Shown: positions 1-14,081, counted from the first letter of the stretch. The stretch: DNA of 64,000 nucleotides from Sipunculus nudus (GCA_026874595.1 CM049315.1:3594664-3658663), one strand, 5' to 3'. Made by a program: numbers and translations. The notes: a model not told the origin generated them from the letters alone.

Positions 1-3000
1 AGGGACTATACCTGTCATTTCATTATCTTAGGCTCTGAGACTTGAGGGACTATACCTGTCCTTTCATTATCTTTGGCTCTGAGACTTGAGGGACTATACC
101 TGTCATTTCATTATCTTAGGCTCTGAGACTTGAGGGACTATACCTGTCATTTCATTATCTTTGGCTCTGAGACTTGAGGGACTATACCTGTCCATTCATT
201 ATCTTTGGCTCTGAGACTTGAGGGACTATACCTGTCCATTCATTATCTTTGGCTCTGAGACTTGAGGGACTATACCTGTCATTTCATTATCTTTGGCTCT
301 GAGACTTGAGGGACTATACCTGTCCATTCATTATCTTTTTCTCTGAGACATAAGGGACTATACCTGTCCTTTTATTATCTTTTGCTCTGACACTTGAGGG
401 ACTATACCTGTCATTTCATTATCTTTGTCTCTGAGACATAAGGGACTATACCTGTCCATTCATTATCTTTGTCTCTGAGACATGAGGGACTATACCTGTC
501 CTTTTATTATCTTTTGCTCTGACACTTGAGGGACTATACCTGTCATTTCATTATCTTAGGCTCTGAGACTTGAGGGACTATACCTGTCATTTCATTATCT
601 TTGTCTCTGAGACTTGAGGGACTATACCTGTCCATTCATTATCTTTGGCTCTGAGACTTGAGGGACTATACCTGTCCATTCATTATCTTTGTCTCTGAGA
701 CATAAGGGACTATACCTGTCCTTTTATTATCTTTGGCTCTGAGACTTGAGGGACTATACCTGTCATTTCATAATCTTTGGCTCTGAGACTTGAGGGACTA
801 TACCTGTCCATTCATTATCTTTGTCTCTGAGACATAAGGGACTATACCTGTCCTTTTATTATCTTTGGCTCTGAGACTTGAGGGACTATACCTGTCATTT
901 CATTATCTTTGCCTCTGAGACTTGAGGGACTATACCTGTCATTTCATTATCTTTGGCTCTGAGACTTGAGGGACTATACCTGTCATTTCATTATCTTTGC
1001 CTCTGAGACTTGAGGGACTATACCTGTCCATTCATTATCTTTGTCTCTGAGACATAAGGGACTATACCTGTCCTTTTATTATCTTTTGCTCTGACACTTG
1101 AGGGACTATACCTGTCATTTCATTATCTTAGGCTCTGAGACTTGAGGGACTATACCTGTCATTTCATTATCTTTGGCTCTGAGACTTGAGGGACTATACC
1201 TGTCATTTCATTATCTTAGGCTCTGAGACTTGAGGGACTATACCTGTCATTTCATTATCTTTGTCTCTGAGACTTGAGGGACTATACCTGTCATTTTATT
1301 ATCTTTTGCTCTGACACTTGAGGGACTATACCTGTCATTTCATTATCTTAGGCTCTGAGACTTGAGGGACTATACCTGTCATTTCATTATCTTTGTCTCT
1401 GACACTTGAGGGACTATACCTGTCATTTCATTATCTTAGGCTCTGAGACTTGAGGGACTATACCTGTCATTTCATAATCTTTGGCTCTGAGACTTGAGGG
1501 ACTATACCTGTCATTTCATTATCTTAGGCTCTGAGACTTGAGGGACTATACCTGTCATTTCATTATCTTTGCCTCTGAGACTTGAGGGACTATACCTGTC
1601 ATTTCATTATCTTAGGCTCTGAGACTTGAGGGACTATACCTGTCATTTCATTATCTTTGGCTCTGAGACTTGAGGGACTATACCTGTCATTTCATTATCT
1701 TAGGCTCTGAGACTTGAGGGACTATACCTGTCATTTCATTATCTTTGGCTCTGAGACTTGAGGGACTATACCTGTCCATTCATTATCTTTGTCTCTGAGA
1801 CATAAGGGACTATACCTGTCCTTTTATTATCTTTGCTCTGAGACTTGAGGGACTATACCTGTCATTTCATTATCTTAGGCTCTGAGACTTGAGGGACTAT
1901 ACCTGTCCTTTCATTATCTTTGGCTCTGAGACTTGAGGGACTATACCTGTCATTTCATTATCTTTGGCTCTGAGACTTGAGGGACTATACCTGTCATTTC
2001 ATTATCTTTGTCTCTGAGACATAAGGGACTATACCTGTCCTTTTATTATCTTTGCCTCTGAGACTTGAGGGACTATACCTGTCATTTCATTATCTTTGGC
2101 TCTGAGACTTGAGGGACTATACCTGTCATTTCATTATCTTTGCCTCTGAGACTTGAGGGACTATACCTGTCCATTCATTATCTTTGTCTCTGAGACATAA
2201 GGGACTATACCTGTCCTTTTATTATCTTAGGCTCTGAGACTTGAGGGACTATACCTGTCATTTCATTATCTTAGGCTCTGAGACTTGAGGGACTATACCT
2301 GTCATTTCATTATCTTTGGCTCTGAGACTTGAGGGACTATACCTGTCATTTCATTATCTTAGGCTCTGAGACTTGAGGGACTATACCTGTCCTTTCATTA
2401 TCTTTGTCTCTGAGACATAAGGGACTATACCTGTCCATTCATTATCTTTGTCTCTGAGACACAAGGGACTATACCTGTCATTTCATTATCTTTGGCTCTG
2501 AGAATTGAGGGACTATACCTATCATTTCATTATCTTTGTCTCTGAGACTTGAGGGACTATACCTGTCCATTCATTATCTTTGTCTCTGAGACATAAGGGA
2601 CTATACCTGTCCTTTTATTATCTTTGGCTCTGAGACTTGAGGGACTATACCTGTCATTTCATTATCTTAGGCTCTGAGACTTGAGGGACTATACCTGTCA
2701 TTTCATTATCTTTGGCTCTGAGACTTGAGGGACTATACCTGTCATTTCATTATCTTTGGCTCTGAGACTTGAGGGACTATACCTGTCCATTCATTATCTT
2801 TGTCTCTGAGACATAAGGGACTATACTTGTCCTTTTATTATCTTTGGCTGTGAGACTTGAGGGACTATACCTGTCATTTCATTATCTTTTGCTCTGACAC
2901 TTGAAGGACTATACCTGTCCTTTCATTATCTTTTGCTCTGACACTTGAAGGACTATACCTGTCATTTCATTATCTTAGGCTCTGAGACTTGAGGGACTAT

Positions 3001-6000
3001 ACCTGTCATTTCATTATCTTTTGCTCTGACACTTGAGGGACTATACCTGTCATTTCATTATCTTAGGCTCTGAGACTTGAGGGACTATACCTGTCATTTT
3101 ATTATCTTTTGCTCTGACACTTGAGGGACTATACCTGTCATTTCATTATCTTAGGCTCTGAGACTTGAGGGACTATACCTGTCATTTCATTATCTTTGTC
3201 TATGACACTTGAGGGACTATACCTGTCATTTCATTATCTTAGGCTCTGAGACTTGAGGGACTATACCTGTCATTTCATTATATTTGGCTCTGAGACTTGA
3301 GGGACTATACCTGTCATTTCATTATCTTAGGCTCTGAGACTTGAGGGACTATACCTGTCATTTCATTATCTTAGGCTCTGAGACTTGAGGGACTATACCT
3401 GTCATTTCATTATCTTAGGCTCTGAGACTTGAGGGACTATACCTGTCATTTCATTATCTTAAGCTCTGAGACTTGAGGGACTATACCTGTCATTTCATTA
3501 TCTTTGGCTCTGAGACTTGAGGGACTATACCTGTCCATTCATTATCTTTGTCTCTGAGACATAAGGGACTATACCTGTCCTTTTATTATCTTTGGCTCTG
3601 AGACTTGAGGGACTATACCTGTCATTTCATTATCTTAGGCTCTGAGACTTGAGGGACTATACCTGTCCTTTCATTATCTTTGGCTCTGAGACTTGAGGGA
3701 CTATACCTGTCATTTCATTATCTTTGGCTCTGAGACTTGAGGGACTATACCTGTCCATTCATTATCTTTGTCTCTGAGACATAAGGGACTATACCTGTCC
3801 TTTTATTATCTTTTGCTCTGACACTTGAGGGACTATACCTGTCATTTCATTATCTTAGGCTCTGAGACTTGAGGGACTATACCTGTCCTTTCATTATCTT
3901 TGGCTCTGAGACTTGAGGGACTATACCTGTCATTTCATTATCTTTGGCTCTGAGACTTGAGGGACTATACCTGTCATTTCATTATCTTAGGCTCTGAGAC
4001 TTGAGGGACTATACCTGTCATTTCATTATCTTTGGCTCTGAGACTTGAGGGACTATACCTGTCATTTCATTATCTTAGGCTCTGAGACTTGAGGGACTAT
4101 ACCTGTCATTTCATTATCTTTGGCTCTGAGACTTGAGGGACTATACCTGTCCATTCATTATCTTTGTCTCTGAGACATAAGGGACTATACCTGTCCTTTT
4201 ATTATCTTTTGCTCTGACACTTGAGGGACTATACCTGTCATTTCATTATCTTAGGCTCTGAGACTTGAGGGACTATACCTGTCCTTTCATTATCTTTGGC
4301 TCTGAGACTTGAGGGACTATACCTGTCATTTCATTATCTTTGGCTCTGAGACTTGAGGGACTATACCTGTCCATTCATTATCTTTGTCTCTGAGACATAA
4401 GGGACTATACCTGTCCTTTTATTATCTTTTGCTCTGACACTTGAGGGACTATACCTGTCATTTCATTATCTTAGGCTCTGAGACTTGAGGGACTATACCT
4501 GTCCTTTCATTATCTTTGGCTCTGAGACTTGAGGGACTATACCTGTCATTTCATTATCTTTGGCTCTGAGACTTGAGGGACTATACCTGTCATTTCATTA
4601 TCTTAGGCTCTGAGACTTGAGGGACTATACCTGTCATTTCATTATCTTTGGCTCTGAGACTTGAGGGACTATACCTGTCATTTCATTATCTTAGGCTCTG
4701 AGACTTGAGGGACTATACCTGTCATTTCATTATCTTTGGCTCTGAGACTTGAGGGACTATACCTGTCCATTCATTATCTTTGTCTCTGAGACATAAGGGA
4801 CTATACCTGTCCTTTTATTATCTTTTGCTCTGACACTTGAGGGACTATACCTGTCATTTCATTATCTTAGGCTCTGAGACTTGAGGGACTATACCTGTCC
4901 TTTCATTATCTTTGGCTCTGAGACATAAGGGACTATGCCTGTCCTTTTATTATCTTTTGCTCTGACACTTGAGGGACTATACCTGTCATTTCATTATCTT
5001 TGGCTCTGAGACTTGAGGGACTATACCTGTCCATTCATTATCTTTGTCTCTGAGACATAAGGGACTATACCCGTCCTTTTATTATCTTTTGCTCTGACAC
5101 TTGAGGGACTATACCTGTCATTTCATTATCTTTGGCTCTGAGACTTGAGGGACTATACCTGTCCATTCATTATCTTTGTCTCTGAGACATAAGGGACTAT
5201 ACCTGTCCTTTCATTATCCTTGGCTCTGACACTTGAGGGACTATACCTGTCATTTCATTATCTTAGGCTCTGAGACTTGAGGGACTATACCTGTCCTTTC
5301 ATTATCCTTGGCTCTGAGACTTGAGGGACTATACCTGTCCATTCATTATCTTTGTCTCTGAGACATAAGGGACTATACCTGTCCTTTTATTATCTTTTGC
5401 TCTGACACTTGAGGGACTATACCTGTCATTTCATTATCTTAGGCTCTGAGACTTGAGGGACTATACCTGTCATTTCATTATCCTTGGCTCTGAGACTTGA
5501 GGGACTATACCTGTCATTTCATTATCTTAGGCTCTGAGACTTGAGGGACTATACCTTTCCTTTCATTATCTTTGGCTCTGAGACTTGAGGGACTATACCT
5601 GTCATTTCATTATCTTTGGGTCTGAGACTTGAGGGACTATACCTGTCCATTCATTATCTTTGTCTCTGAGACATAAGGGACTATACCTGTCCTTTTATTA
5701 TCTTTTGCTCTGACACTTGAGGGACTATACCTGTCATTTCATTATCTTAGGCTCTGAGACTTGAGGGACTATACCTGTCCTTTCATTATCTTTGGCTCTG
5801 AGACTTGAGGGACTATACCTGTCATTTCATTATCTTAGGCTCTGAGACTTGAGGGACTATACCTGTCCATTCATTATCTTTGGCTCTGAGACTTGAGGGA
5901 CTATACCTGTCCATTCATTATCTTTGTCTCTGAGACTTGAGGGACTATACCTGTCCATTCATTATCTTTGGCTCTGAGACTTGAGGGACTATGCCTGTCA

Positions 6001-8860
6001 TTTCATTATCTTTGGCTCTGAGACTTGAGGGACTATACCTGTCATTTCATTATCTTTGTCTCTGAGACATAAGGGACTATACCTGTCCATTCATTATCTT
6101 TGGCTCTGAGACTTGAGGGACTATACCTGTCATTTCATTATCTTTGGCTCTGAGACTTGAGGGACTATACCTGTCATTTCATTATCTTAGGCTCTGAGAC
6201 TTGAGGGACTATACCTGTCATTTCATTATCTTAGGCTCTGAGACTTGAGGGACTATACCTGTCCTTTCATTATCTTTGGCTCTGAGACTTGAGGGACTAT
6301 ACCTGTCATTTCATTATCTTAGGCTCTGAGACTTGAGGGACTATACCTGTCATTTCATTATCTTAGGCTCTGAGACTTGAGGGACTATACCTGTCCTTTC
6401 ATTATCTTAGGCTCTGAGACTTGAGGGACTATACCTGTCCTTTTATTATCTTAGGCTCTGAGACTTGAGGGACTATACCTGTCATTTCATTATCTTTGGC
6501 TCTGAGACTTGAGGGACTATACCTGTCATTTCATTATCTTAGGCTCTGAGACTTGAGGGACTATACCTGTCATTTCATTATCTTAGGCTCTGAGACTTGA
6601 GGGACTATACCTGTCCTTTCATTATCTTTGGCTCTGAGACTTGAGGGACTATACCTGTCATTTCATTATCTTAGGCTCTGAGACTTGAGGGACTATACCT
6701 GTCATTTCATTATCTTAGGCTCTGAGACTTGAGGGACTATACCTGTCCTTTCATTATCTTTGGCTCTGAGACTTGAGGGACTATACCTGTCATTTCATTA
6801 TCTTAGGCTCTGACACTTGAGGGACTATACCTGTCATTTCATTATCTTAGGCTCTGAGACTTGAGGGACTATACCTGTCCTTTCATTATCTTTGGCTCTG
6901 AGACTTGAGGGACTATACCTGTCATTTCATTATCTTAGGCTCTGAGACTTGAGGGACTATACCTGTCCATTCATTATCTTTGTCTCTGAGACATAAGGGA
7001 CTATACCTGTCCATTCATTATCTTTGGCTCGGAGACTTGAGGGACTATACCTGTCATTTCATTATCTTTGGCTCTGAGACTTGAGGGACTATACCTGTCA
7101 TTTCATTATCTTTGTCTCTGAGACATAAGGGACTATACCTGTCCATTCATTATCTTTGGCTCTGAGACTTGAGGGACTATACCTGTCATTTCATTATCTT
7201 TGGCTCTGAGACTTGAGGGACTATACCTGTCATTTCATTATCTTTGGCTCTGAGACTTGAGGGACTATACCTGTCATTTCATTATCTTAGGCTCTGAGAC
7301 TTGAGGGACTATACCTGTCATTTCATTATCTTAGGCTCTGAGACTTGAGGGACTATACCTGTCCATTCATTATCTTTGGCTCTGAGACTTGAGGGACTAT
7401 ACCTGTCATTTCATTATCTTTGGCTCTGAGACTTGAGGGACTATACCTGTCATTTCATTATCTTTGGCTCTGAGACTCGAGGGAATATACCTGTCCATTC
7501 ATTATATTGGCTCTGAGACTTGAGGGAGGAATATACATTTCCATTCATTGTCTTTGGCTGTGAGACTTGAGGGACTATACCTGTCATTTCATTATCTTTG
7601 GCTCTGAGACTTGAGGGACTATACCTGTCATTTCATTATCTTTGGCTCTGAGACTTGAGGGACTATACCTGTCATTTCATTATCTTAGGCTCTGAGACTT
7701 GAGGGACTATACCTGTCATTTCATTATCTTAGGCTCTGAGACTTGAGGGACTATACCTGTCATTTCATTATCTTAGGCTCTGAGACTTGAGGGACTATAC
7801 CTGTCCTTTTATTATCTTAGGCTCTGAGACTTGAGGGACTATACCTGTCATTTCATTATCTTAGGCTCTGAGACTTGAGGGACTATACCTGTCATTTCAT
7901 TATCTTTGCCTCTGAGACTTGAGGGACTATACCTGTCCATTCATTATCTTTGTCTCTGAGACATAAGGGACTATACCTGTCCTTTTATTATCTTTGGCTC
8001 TGAGACTTGAGGGACTATACCTGTCCTTTCATTATCTTAGGCTCTGAGACTTGAGGGACTATACCTGTCATTTCATTATCTTTGGCTCTGAGACTTGAGG
8101 GACTATACCTGTCATTTCATTATCTTTGGCTCTGAGACTTGAGGGACTATACCTGTCCATTCATTATCTTTGTCTCTGAGACATAAGGGACTATACTTGT
8201 CCTTTTATTATCTTTGGCTGTGAGACTTGAGGGACTATACCTGTCATTTCATTATCTTTTGCTCTGACACTTGAAGGACTATACCTGTCCTTTCATTATC
8301 TTTTGCTCTGACACTTGAAGGACTATACCTGTCATTTCATTATCTTTGGCTGTGAGACTTGAGGGACTATACCTGTCCATTCATTATCTTTGTCTCTGAG
8401 ACATAAGGGACTATACCTGTCCTTTCATTATCTTTGGCTCTGAGACTTGAGGGACTATACCTGTCATTTCATTATCTTAGGCTCTGAGACTTGAGGGACT
8501 ATAACTGTCCTTTCATTATCTTTTGCTCTGACACTTGAAGGACTATACCTGTCATTTCATTATCTTAGGCTCTGAGACTTGAGGGACTATACCTGTCATT
8601 TCATTATCTTAGGCTGTGAGACTTGAGGGACTATACCTGTCATTTCATTATCTTTGGCTCTGAGACTTGAGGGACTATACCTGTCATTTCATTATCTTTG
8701 GCTCTGAGACTTGAGGGACTTTACCTGTCATTTCATTATCTTTGGCTCTGAGACTCGAGGGAATATACCTGTCCATTCATTATATTGGCTCTGAGACTTG
8801 AGGGAGGAATATACATTTCCATTCATTTTCTTTGACTCTGAGACATAAGGGACCATACCT
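1..8860. repeat. 44-bp satellite array, about 200 tandem units
   Basis: A continuous head-to-tail array with a 44-bp period (unit starts at 1, 45 and so on). Every unit carries GGGACTATACCTGTC, then a variable octamer (ATTTCATT, CTTTCATT, CATTCATT or CTTTTATT), then ATCTT and a second variable block (AGGCTCTGAGA, TGGCTCTGAGA, TGTCTCTGAGA, TTGCTCTGACA), ending CTTG or CATA. The variants are not randomly mixed: a CATTCATT/TGTC/CATA unit is usually followed by a CTTTTATT unit. The right edge decays from about 8750, with indels and GGAATATAC variants. 44 is not a multiple of 3 and units carry stops, so no long reading frame exists. Because the channel gene's N-terminal exons are missing from the window, the array is probably intronic or just upstream (inference). 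Confidence 0.97.
3661..4892. repeat. Higher-order repeat in the satellite: two copies of a 14-unit (616-bp) block
   Basis: Units bearing the CTTTCATT octamer followed by TTGGCTC start at 3661, 3881, 4277, 4497 and 4893, so spacings alternate 220, 396, 220, 396. Reading the unit variants one by one, the order of 5 units then 9 units in 3661-4276 repeats in 4277-4892. This is a higher-order repeat of 14 monomers, as expected from unequal exchange or block amplification. Confidence 0.85.
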
Positions 8861-9596
8861 GTTCATTAGCATGTATTGCAGAGTACATCAAATTATAAGT
8901 ATTTTGTTAGATTTTACTATAATGTAGAAAAAGTATAATGTAGGAAATCTGTCCCTTACAGCAGGTAATTAAAATACATTAAGGTTTTTATTGGTCATAT
9001 TAATTTTCATCCATACAAACTAGGTGTGATTTAGATAGTTGACATGCATATGTTTTTTCAAGGCCTGTCTGTTTCACGCTTTAATTCTTGTTGTTCTAAC
9101 ATTTGCCACAAGGTGTCACTTGTTGCATGCCCCTACACAGTGAAATGGTCCATGCCAGTGCCCAATAAACACTTATGTCACCTGAACTATAGTCATACAG
9201 CAGTTTCCCCTCTCCCCATCACACAGATACACACACCCACACACCTTTAATCATCTACTTTCTGGGCTATCTCCAGTGTTCCAGTTCTGCCTTTGAACGT
9301 TCACCGTTTGTTCATAATTGATGGTGATCAGTCAAAGGACTGATTTATATATCAGCACTTATGAAAAATGTTCAAAGCACCTTTGGCTGTGATAACCCTC
9401 AAGTTATTCACCAATTTACCATTGATCATTGACAGCTTATGTTTTTGAAATGTTTGTTTATCATTACTTTTTAGGTATGAGTTTGCATTTCAGTTCATTG
9501 TTATAAAGATTTAATTATCAGTGAAATGATGCTTGCCTTAATTTTTTTTTCAGGTTCATATTTCAATGTTCAGTCATTATTGACTGAATGTTTTTA
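8861..9596. other. AT-rich spacer, no gene seen
   Basis: Non-repetitive AT-rich sequence between the satellite and element B1, with a short CA-rich stretch near 9225-9245. No exon-like, RNA-gene or clear transposon signal was seen. Confidence 0.6.
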
Positions 9597-12500
9597 GCGA
9601 ACCTGTGAGCTTATGCAGTGGTGCGGCATCGTGCGTCATACGTCGTGCGTGGTGCGGCGTCTGTACGTTAACCATAGCTATCTCAAAAACGGCAGGAGCT
9701 AGCATCGCAAAATTTTTTACAAATAATCAGTCATCCAAAAAACTACATCGGATTTTGTTTATTTTTTTTCTAACTGCATTTTCTTAGATTTTATAGGGAA
9801 AAAGCTAAAAAAGCTTTATAAATCTTCTTCTCTGAAACTGTCCAGCCAAATTGTCCAATATTTCACAGAAATGATCCATGGAACAATCTTTCTCAAGTTT
9901 GTTCGAATGGTTCCAATTTGGAGAATTTTGGCCGAGTTACAGGAGGTTGAACTTTGTTAACTGTGCAAAAAAGCATATTAAGATATAAATCTCAGAAACG
10001 GCTGGAGCTATCATCACCAAATTTTATGTCAATGTTGGTCACATAGGTTATATCTGAAATTGAGGTATTGGTGGCGCCACCTGCATCGGCCTTTTTTGTA
10101 CAGGGTCATCAGTGCCTGTATCACACTTAGGGCTACAAAAAACTTCTTCTCTGAAATAATGTGGCCAAAATGTTAAATATCGCACAGAAATAATCCTAGG
10201 CTAGTGCTTTCTGAAGTTTGTTCAGATTATCTTTTTTTAGTGACTTTTGGCTAAGTTATGGGAAGCTGAATTTAGTCATATGCCATAACAGCCCATTTTA
10301 GCTCAGTGGCTACAAAGATCTTCTTCTCAAAAACCACTGTGCCAAATTCTTAAATCTTACACATTAACTATCCTCAGATGTTGATAATTCAAGTTTGTTC
10401 AAATGGTTTTGGTTCAGTGCTTTTTGGCTGAGTTACGGGAAGCTGAACTTAGCCATTTTGCTGTATCTTCCCATATGAGTTATAAACCTGCGAAACGTTT
10501 TTCGACTGATGCCACTGAAGCCAGTTTGTTATATATCTTACAAGAATAATCCTTACAATAATTCTTATAATAATTGTCATTAATGGTTCCACATGAATGA
10601 TTTTTGGCTGAATTATGGAGATTGAATAGAGTCATTTTACCATATATGTCAGCTGTGTTATGCTGTTACATCTAGCCTGGCACCAGTTTTATCAGCATCT
10701 ATTACATCATGCCACTAGACATTTAGATTTCAGGTTATCTTCGGTTAATATTGACAAGAAAGTTTTTTTAAAAGCTTTTAAAAAAATTTAGATTGATGAT
10801 TTAAGTTATTCATCATACTAGGCAATGTTACAATCATGGATATTCAGCTCTCTGTGGCTATATAAAGACAACTGTAAGTGGATTATAAATTATTGGTATC
10901 CTTACTCAACTTAAATCAAGAATTGGCCATCAGTGAGATATATCTGTATTTTAATTTTGCATTCAATATGCATCTGTAATAATTTTACATATATTCCTGA
11001 TTTCTCTTTTTTATAAAAAGTCAGCTGAAAAGCATTTTGTATTGGGAAAATAAATTTCAAATTATTTCAAATAGGGACCATTTTTGTGTACAGATGGCAG
11101 CACCTGGTTTACCGTTGGCAGATTGCCAGTGAGTGCCTTGATGTTGGCCATTAGCCAAGATGATGTCAGCTCTATAAATAGTTCTGGCACAGTGCCAGGA
11201 TTGGAAGACATGCAGCCAGGTATAGGTCAAGAGTTCACTCAGTGCAGTACCTGCATTCTATTTATAGCTTTGGCAGACTGCTCACTGCATCATATTTGGA
11301 ACCAAAGTTCAGCCTGAATCTATTTATAGCTTTGGCAGAGTGCCAACTGTGTCAGATTATGCAACAGGTCAAGAGTTCACTCAGTGCAGCCAGGTACAGG
11401 TCAAAAGTTCACTTAGTCTAGCCAGGTGTAGGTCAAGAGTTCACTCAGTGCAGTAGCTTGAGGCAGCAATTTGTCACAGGTCACTCGGGGGCAACTGCCT
11501 TACTCACCTAAGCCTTGTCAGCCAAGTGCATCAAACTCTGGGGACGTTTGATGTATTGGACTGATATTTTGACCTGTCTATGTGTCTTTGATGGTATTCT
11601 CATTTACAAGACAGGTGGTGCCACTTACATTGACTTTTGCAGTGTATGCGCCTGCTTATTTCTACTGAGAAAATTGATACATCAGCCTAAAATTGGGCAT
11701 GTTTATACATATCAGGAAGCTTTATAGTGTACAAGACTGGTGGCGCCACCTACAATAATTTTTGCACAGTGTATGTCCCTGCTTATTTCACAGGAGGGGT
11801 TTGACATATCAGACTGACATTGGGCATATTTATATATCTCTTTGTTGTATATAAGACTGGTGGTGCCAGCTACAATCATTGTATCTTCCAAAACAGAGTT
11901 TTGCGGATACTAGTAAGTTTTCAGTCGGACGACGATGCTGCCGCCATCGCCGCATAGGTTTCCGGAGAACTCCTCCATAACTACTGGGCAGAATTTTTCA
12001 AAATTCAGAATCATGATCGGTCACATGTGAACTGCTGCGCCCTAAATTTTTGGTGACCTCTGACCTTTCATCTCTGCCCAGCGTCCATTTGTGCGTCTGT
12101 TTCCACACTTAAACCCCCATATCTCGGGAACTGTTTGACCGATAAGGCTAAAGATTTTGCACAAATGTAGCCCTTGGAAAGCTTTATAACATTCACTTAA
12201 AATGGTTGTGCCACCTGCAACCATTTTTGCACAGCATCCATCTGTTCATCTGCCTTGGGATAAAAACACTCATATCTCTGTATTGGTTGGACTTTTCCAT
12301 CTGAAATTTTGCATGTGTTTACATCCTGGACAGCTTTCTTGATTTTATGACAGGTGGCGCCACCTACATTCACGTTTAAGCTGCAGATATCCAAGCTCAT
12401 ATCTTGGGAACCGTTTGACCAGTTGGGTCAAAATTTTGCATGTGTATAAATCTCCCATAGGTCTTTATCATACGCAAAACTGGTGGTGCCACCTGCAACC

Positions 12501-13538
12501 ATTTCTGCACAGCATCCATCTGTTCATCTGCTTTGGGATAAAATCACTCATATCTCGGCAGTGGTTTTACTTATCCACCTGATATTTTGCAGGTTTATAT
12601 ATCCTTGACAGCTTTTTTGATTTTATGACAGGTGGCGCCACCTACATTCAAAATTACGCTGCTGACATCCAAGCTCATATCTCAGGAACCATTTGACCGA
12701 TTGGGCAAAAATTTTGCATGTTTATAGATCTCACATAGGTCTTTCTCATAAGCAAAATTGGTGGTGCCACCTGCCACCATTTTTGCAAAGCTTCTGTCTG
12801 TTTGTCTGCTGTGGGCTAAAATTACTCATATCTCAGTAGTGGTGTGACTTATCTGCCTAAAATTTTGCAGGTTTATACATCTTGGATAGCTTTCTGGATT
12901 TTGTGGCAGGTGGCGCCACCTATATTTATGTATATGTTGCACACATTCAGGCTTATATATCAGGACTGGTTTGACATATCCCACTGAAATTTTGCATGTG
13001 TATAGATCTCACATATCTCTTAATCATACACAAAATTGGTGGCACCACCTGCCACTATTTTTGCACAGTGTCTGTCTGTTTGTCTGCTGTGGGCTAAAAT
13101 CACTCATATCGCAGTAGTGGTTTGACTTACCTGCCTAAAATTATGCATGTTTATACATCTTGGACAGCTTACTGGATTTTGTGGTAGGTGGCGCAACCTA
13201 CATACACATTTCAGCTGCAAACATCCAGGCTATTATGCAACACACCTCACGCTATTTCCCCTTGTCACTCAATCCATGCCTCACTTCACCTTTCCCACTC
13301 TGATTTTGGAGGATACACGTACGCTTGTTGAATACCCATATTCTAGTTTTTGTGTTGTGTGCACCCATGCCAGAATTGCAGCAGTGATGTTCATTTAATT
13401 GTTTCTTGTTCTAAGTGTTTAGTACTTGCATTGTTCATATACATGTTACACATGTTCTTGAAAAGTAATTGTCCAGCATTGAAGCATTATACCTGGTGTA
13501 ATCTCATTGCACAGGTTCACATTAGGCCTGTAGGCCTT
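9597..13538 (+). mobile_element. Element B1: Helentron/HINE-like non-autonomous element, family B
   Basis: The 5' end is GCGAACCTGTGAGC (9597-9610) preceded by TTTTTA. The 3' end holds the partly inverted copy GCACAGGTTCAC (13509-13520), then the hairpin AGGCCTGTAGGCCT (13524-13537), then TGTTTC. The middle is made of imperfect repeats: blocks around phrases such as GGCCAAA and ACAAACTTG (about 9840-10640), then blocks around GTTCACTCAGTGCAG (about 11100-11500), then blocks with GGTGGCGCCACC (10070, 11739). No transposase frame is present. Two reverse-orientation relatives lie at 44043-47312 and 49089-52318. Assignment to the Helitron2/Helentron class rests on end architecture only. Element A1 is inserted inside it. 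Confidence 0.75.
11881..13346 (+). mobile_element. Element A1: Helentron/HINE-like element, family A, nested in B1
   Basis: The 5' terminus is a hairpin (11881-11910) beginning GTATCTTCC and ending TTTTGCGGATAC. The 3' side has TTTTGGAGGATAC (13304-13316), an inverted copy of the family's 5' end, then a degenerate hairpin, then CTAG (13343-13346) followed by five T. The core is about 280-bp tandem units, each with two GGTGGCGCCACC-type palindromes (12353, 12631 and 12909 are perfect). It interrupts B1: the homologous place in B2 reads ATCA, five T, GTG without the element. Confidence 0.8.
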
Positions 13539-14065
13539 GTTTCAAAATTTTAAGAATTGGATTTTAATGACTTAAACTGCATGTCAGGTATTTATTAGGA
13601 GATTTCAGGTAAAACAATCCTGTTTCTGGATAAATGTTTCACATGGTGTAAGTGAGATGTTAGAAAATGCACAGGCCTGCAAAATCACTGTTTTTTAATA
13701 GAGTCACTCTTTTTCCTGAAGTGACGCGAATTATTCTTTTTTTTTTCCCTCTTTTTTTCAGTGAAAGAATTCCAATATATGCTATTTCTCTCCTGCTTTA
13801 ACAGTCCAGTTAGAACAAGAATTGGACATTTTGCAACTCTTTGTATGCAAATGTCAAGCATGTGTCACAACATGTGAAAAATGCCCATATCTTCATGCAG
13901 GGGGATGTGCGCCATGTATGTTTTTGACTTGGGAATGATATGTGTCAATGTATATATACACAATTGTAGTATGCAAGGCACATGTTTATTCAGTCTATGA
14001 TAAAAAAAATAGGTAATTGATACCACTTTTACTCTTTTTTTCACTCTTTATTTCATAAAAGTCTC
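13539..14065. other. Spacer, no gene seen
   Basis: AT-rich sequence between element B1 and the LINE insertion. It has a few homopolymer runs (for example T runs near 13736-13758) and no supported gene or element. Confidence 0.5.
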
Positions 14066-14081
14066 CTTTTTTTCTGGAGTA

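Noticed and set aside
1-8860. CRISPR-like regular repeats
   Set aside because: The units are contiguous 44-bp monomers with no unique spacers, in a eukaryotic context. It is a satellite.
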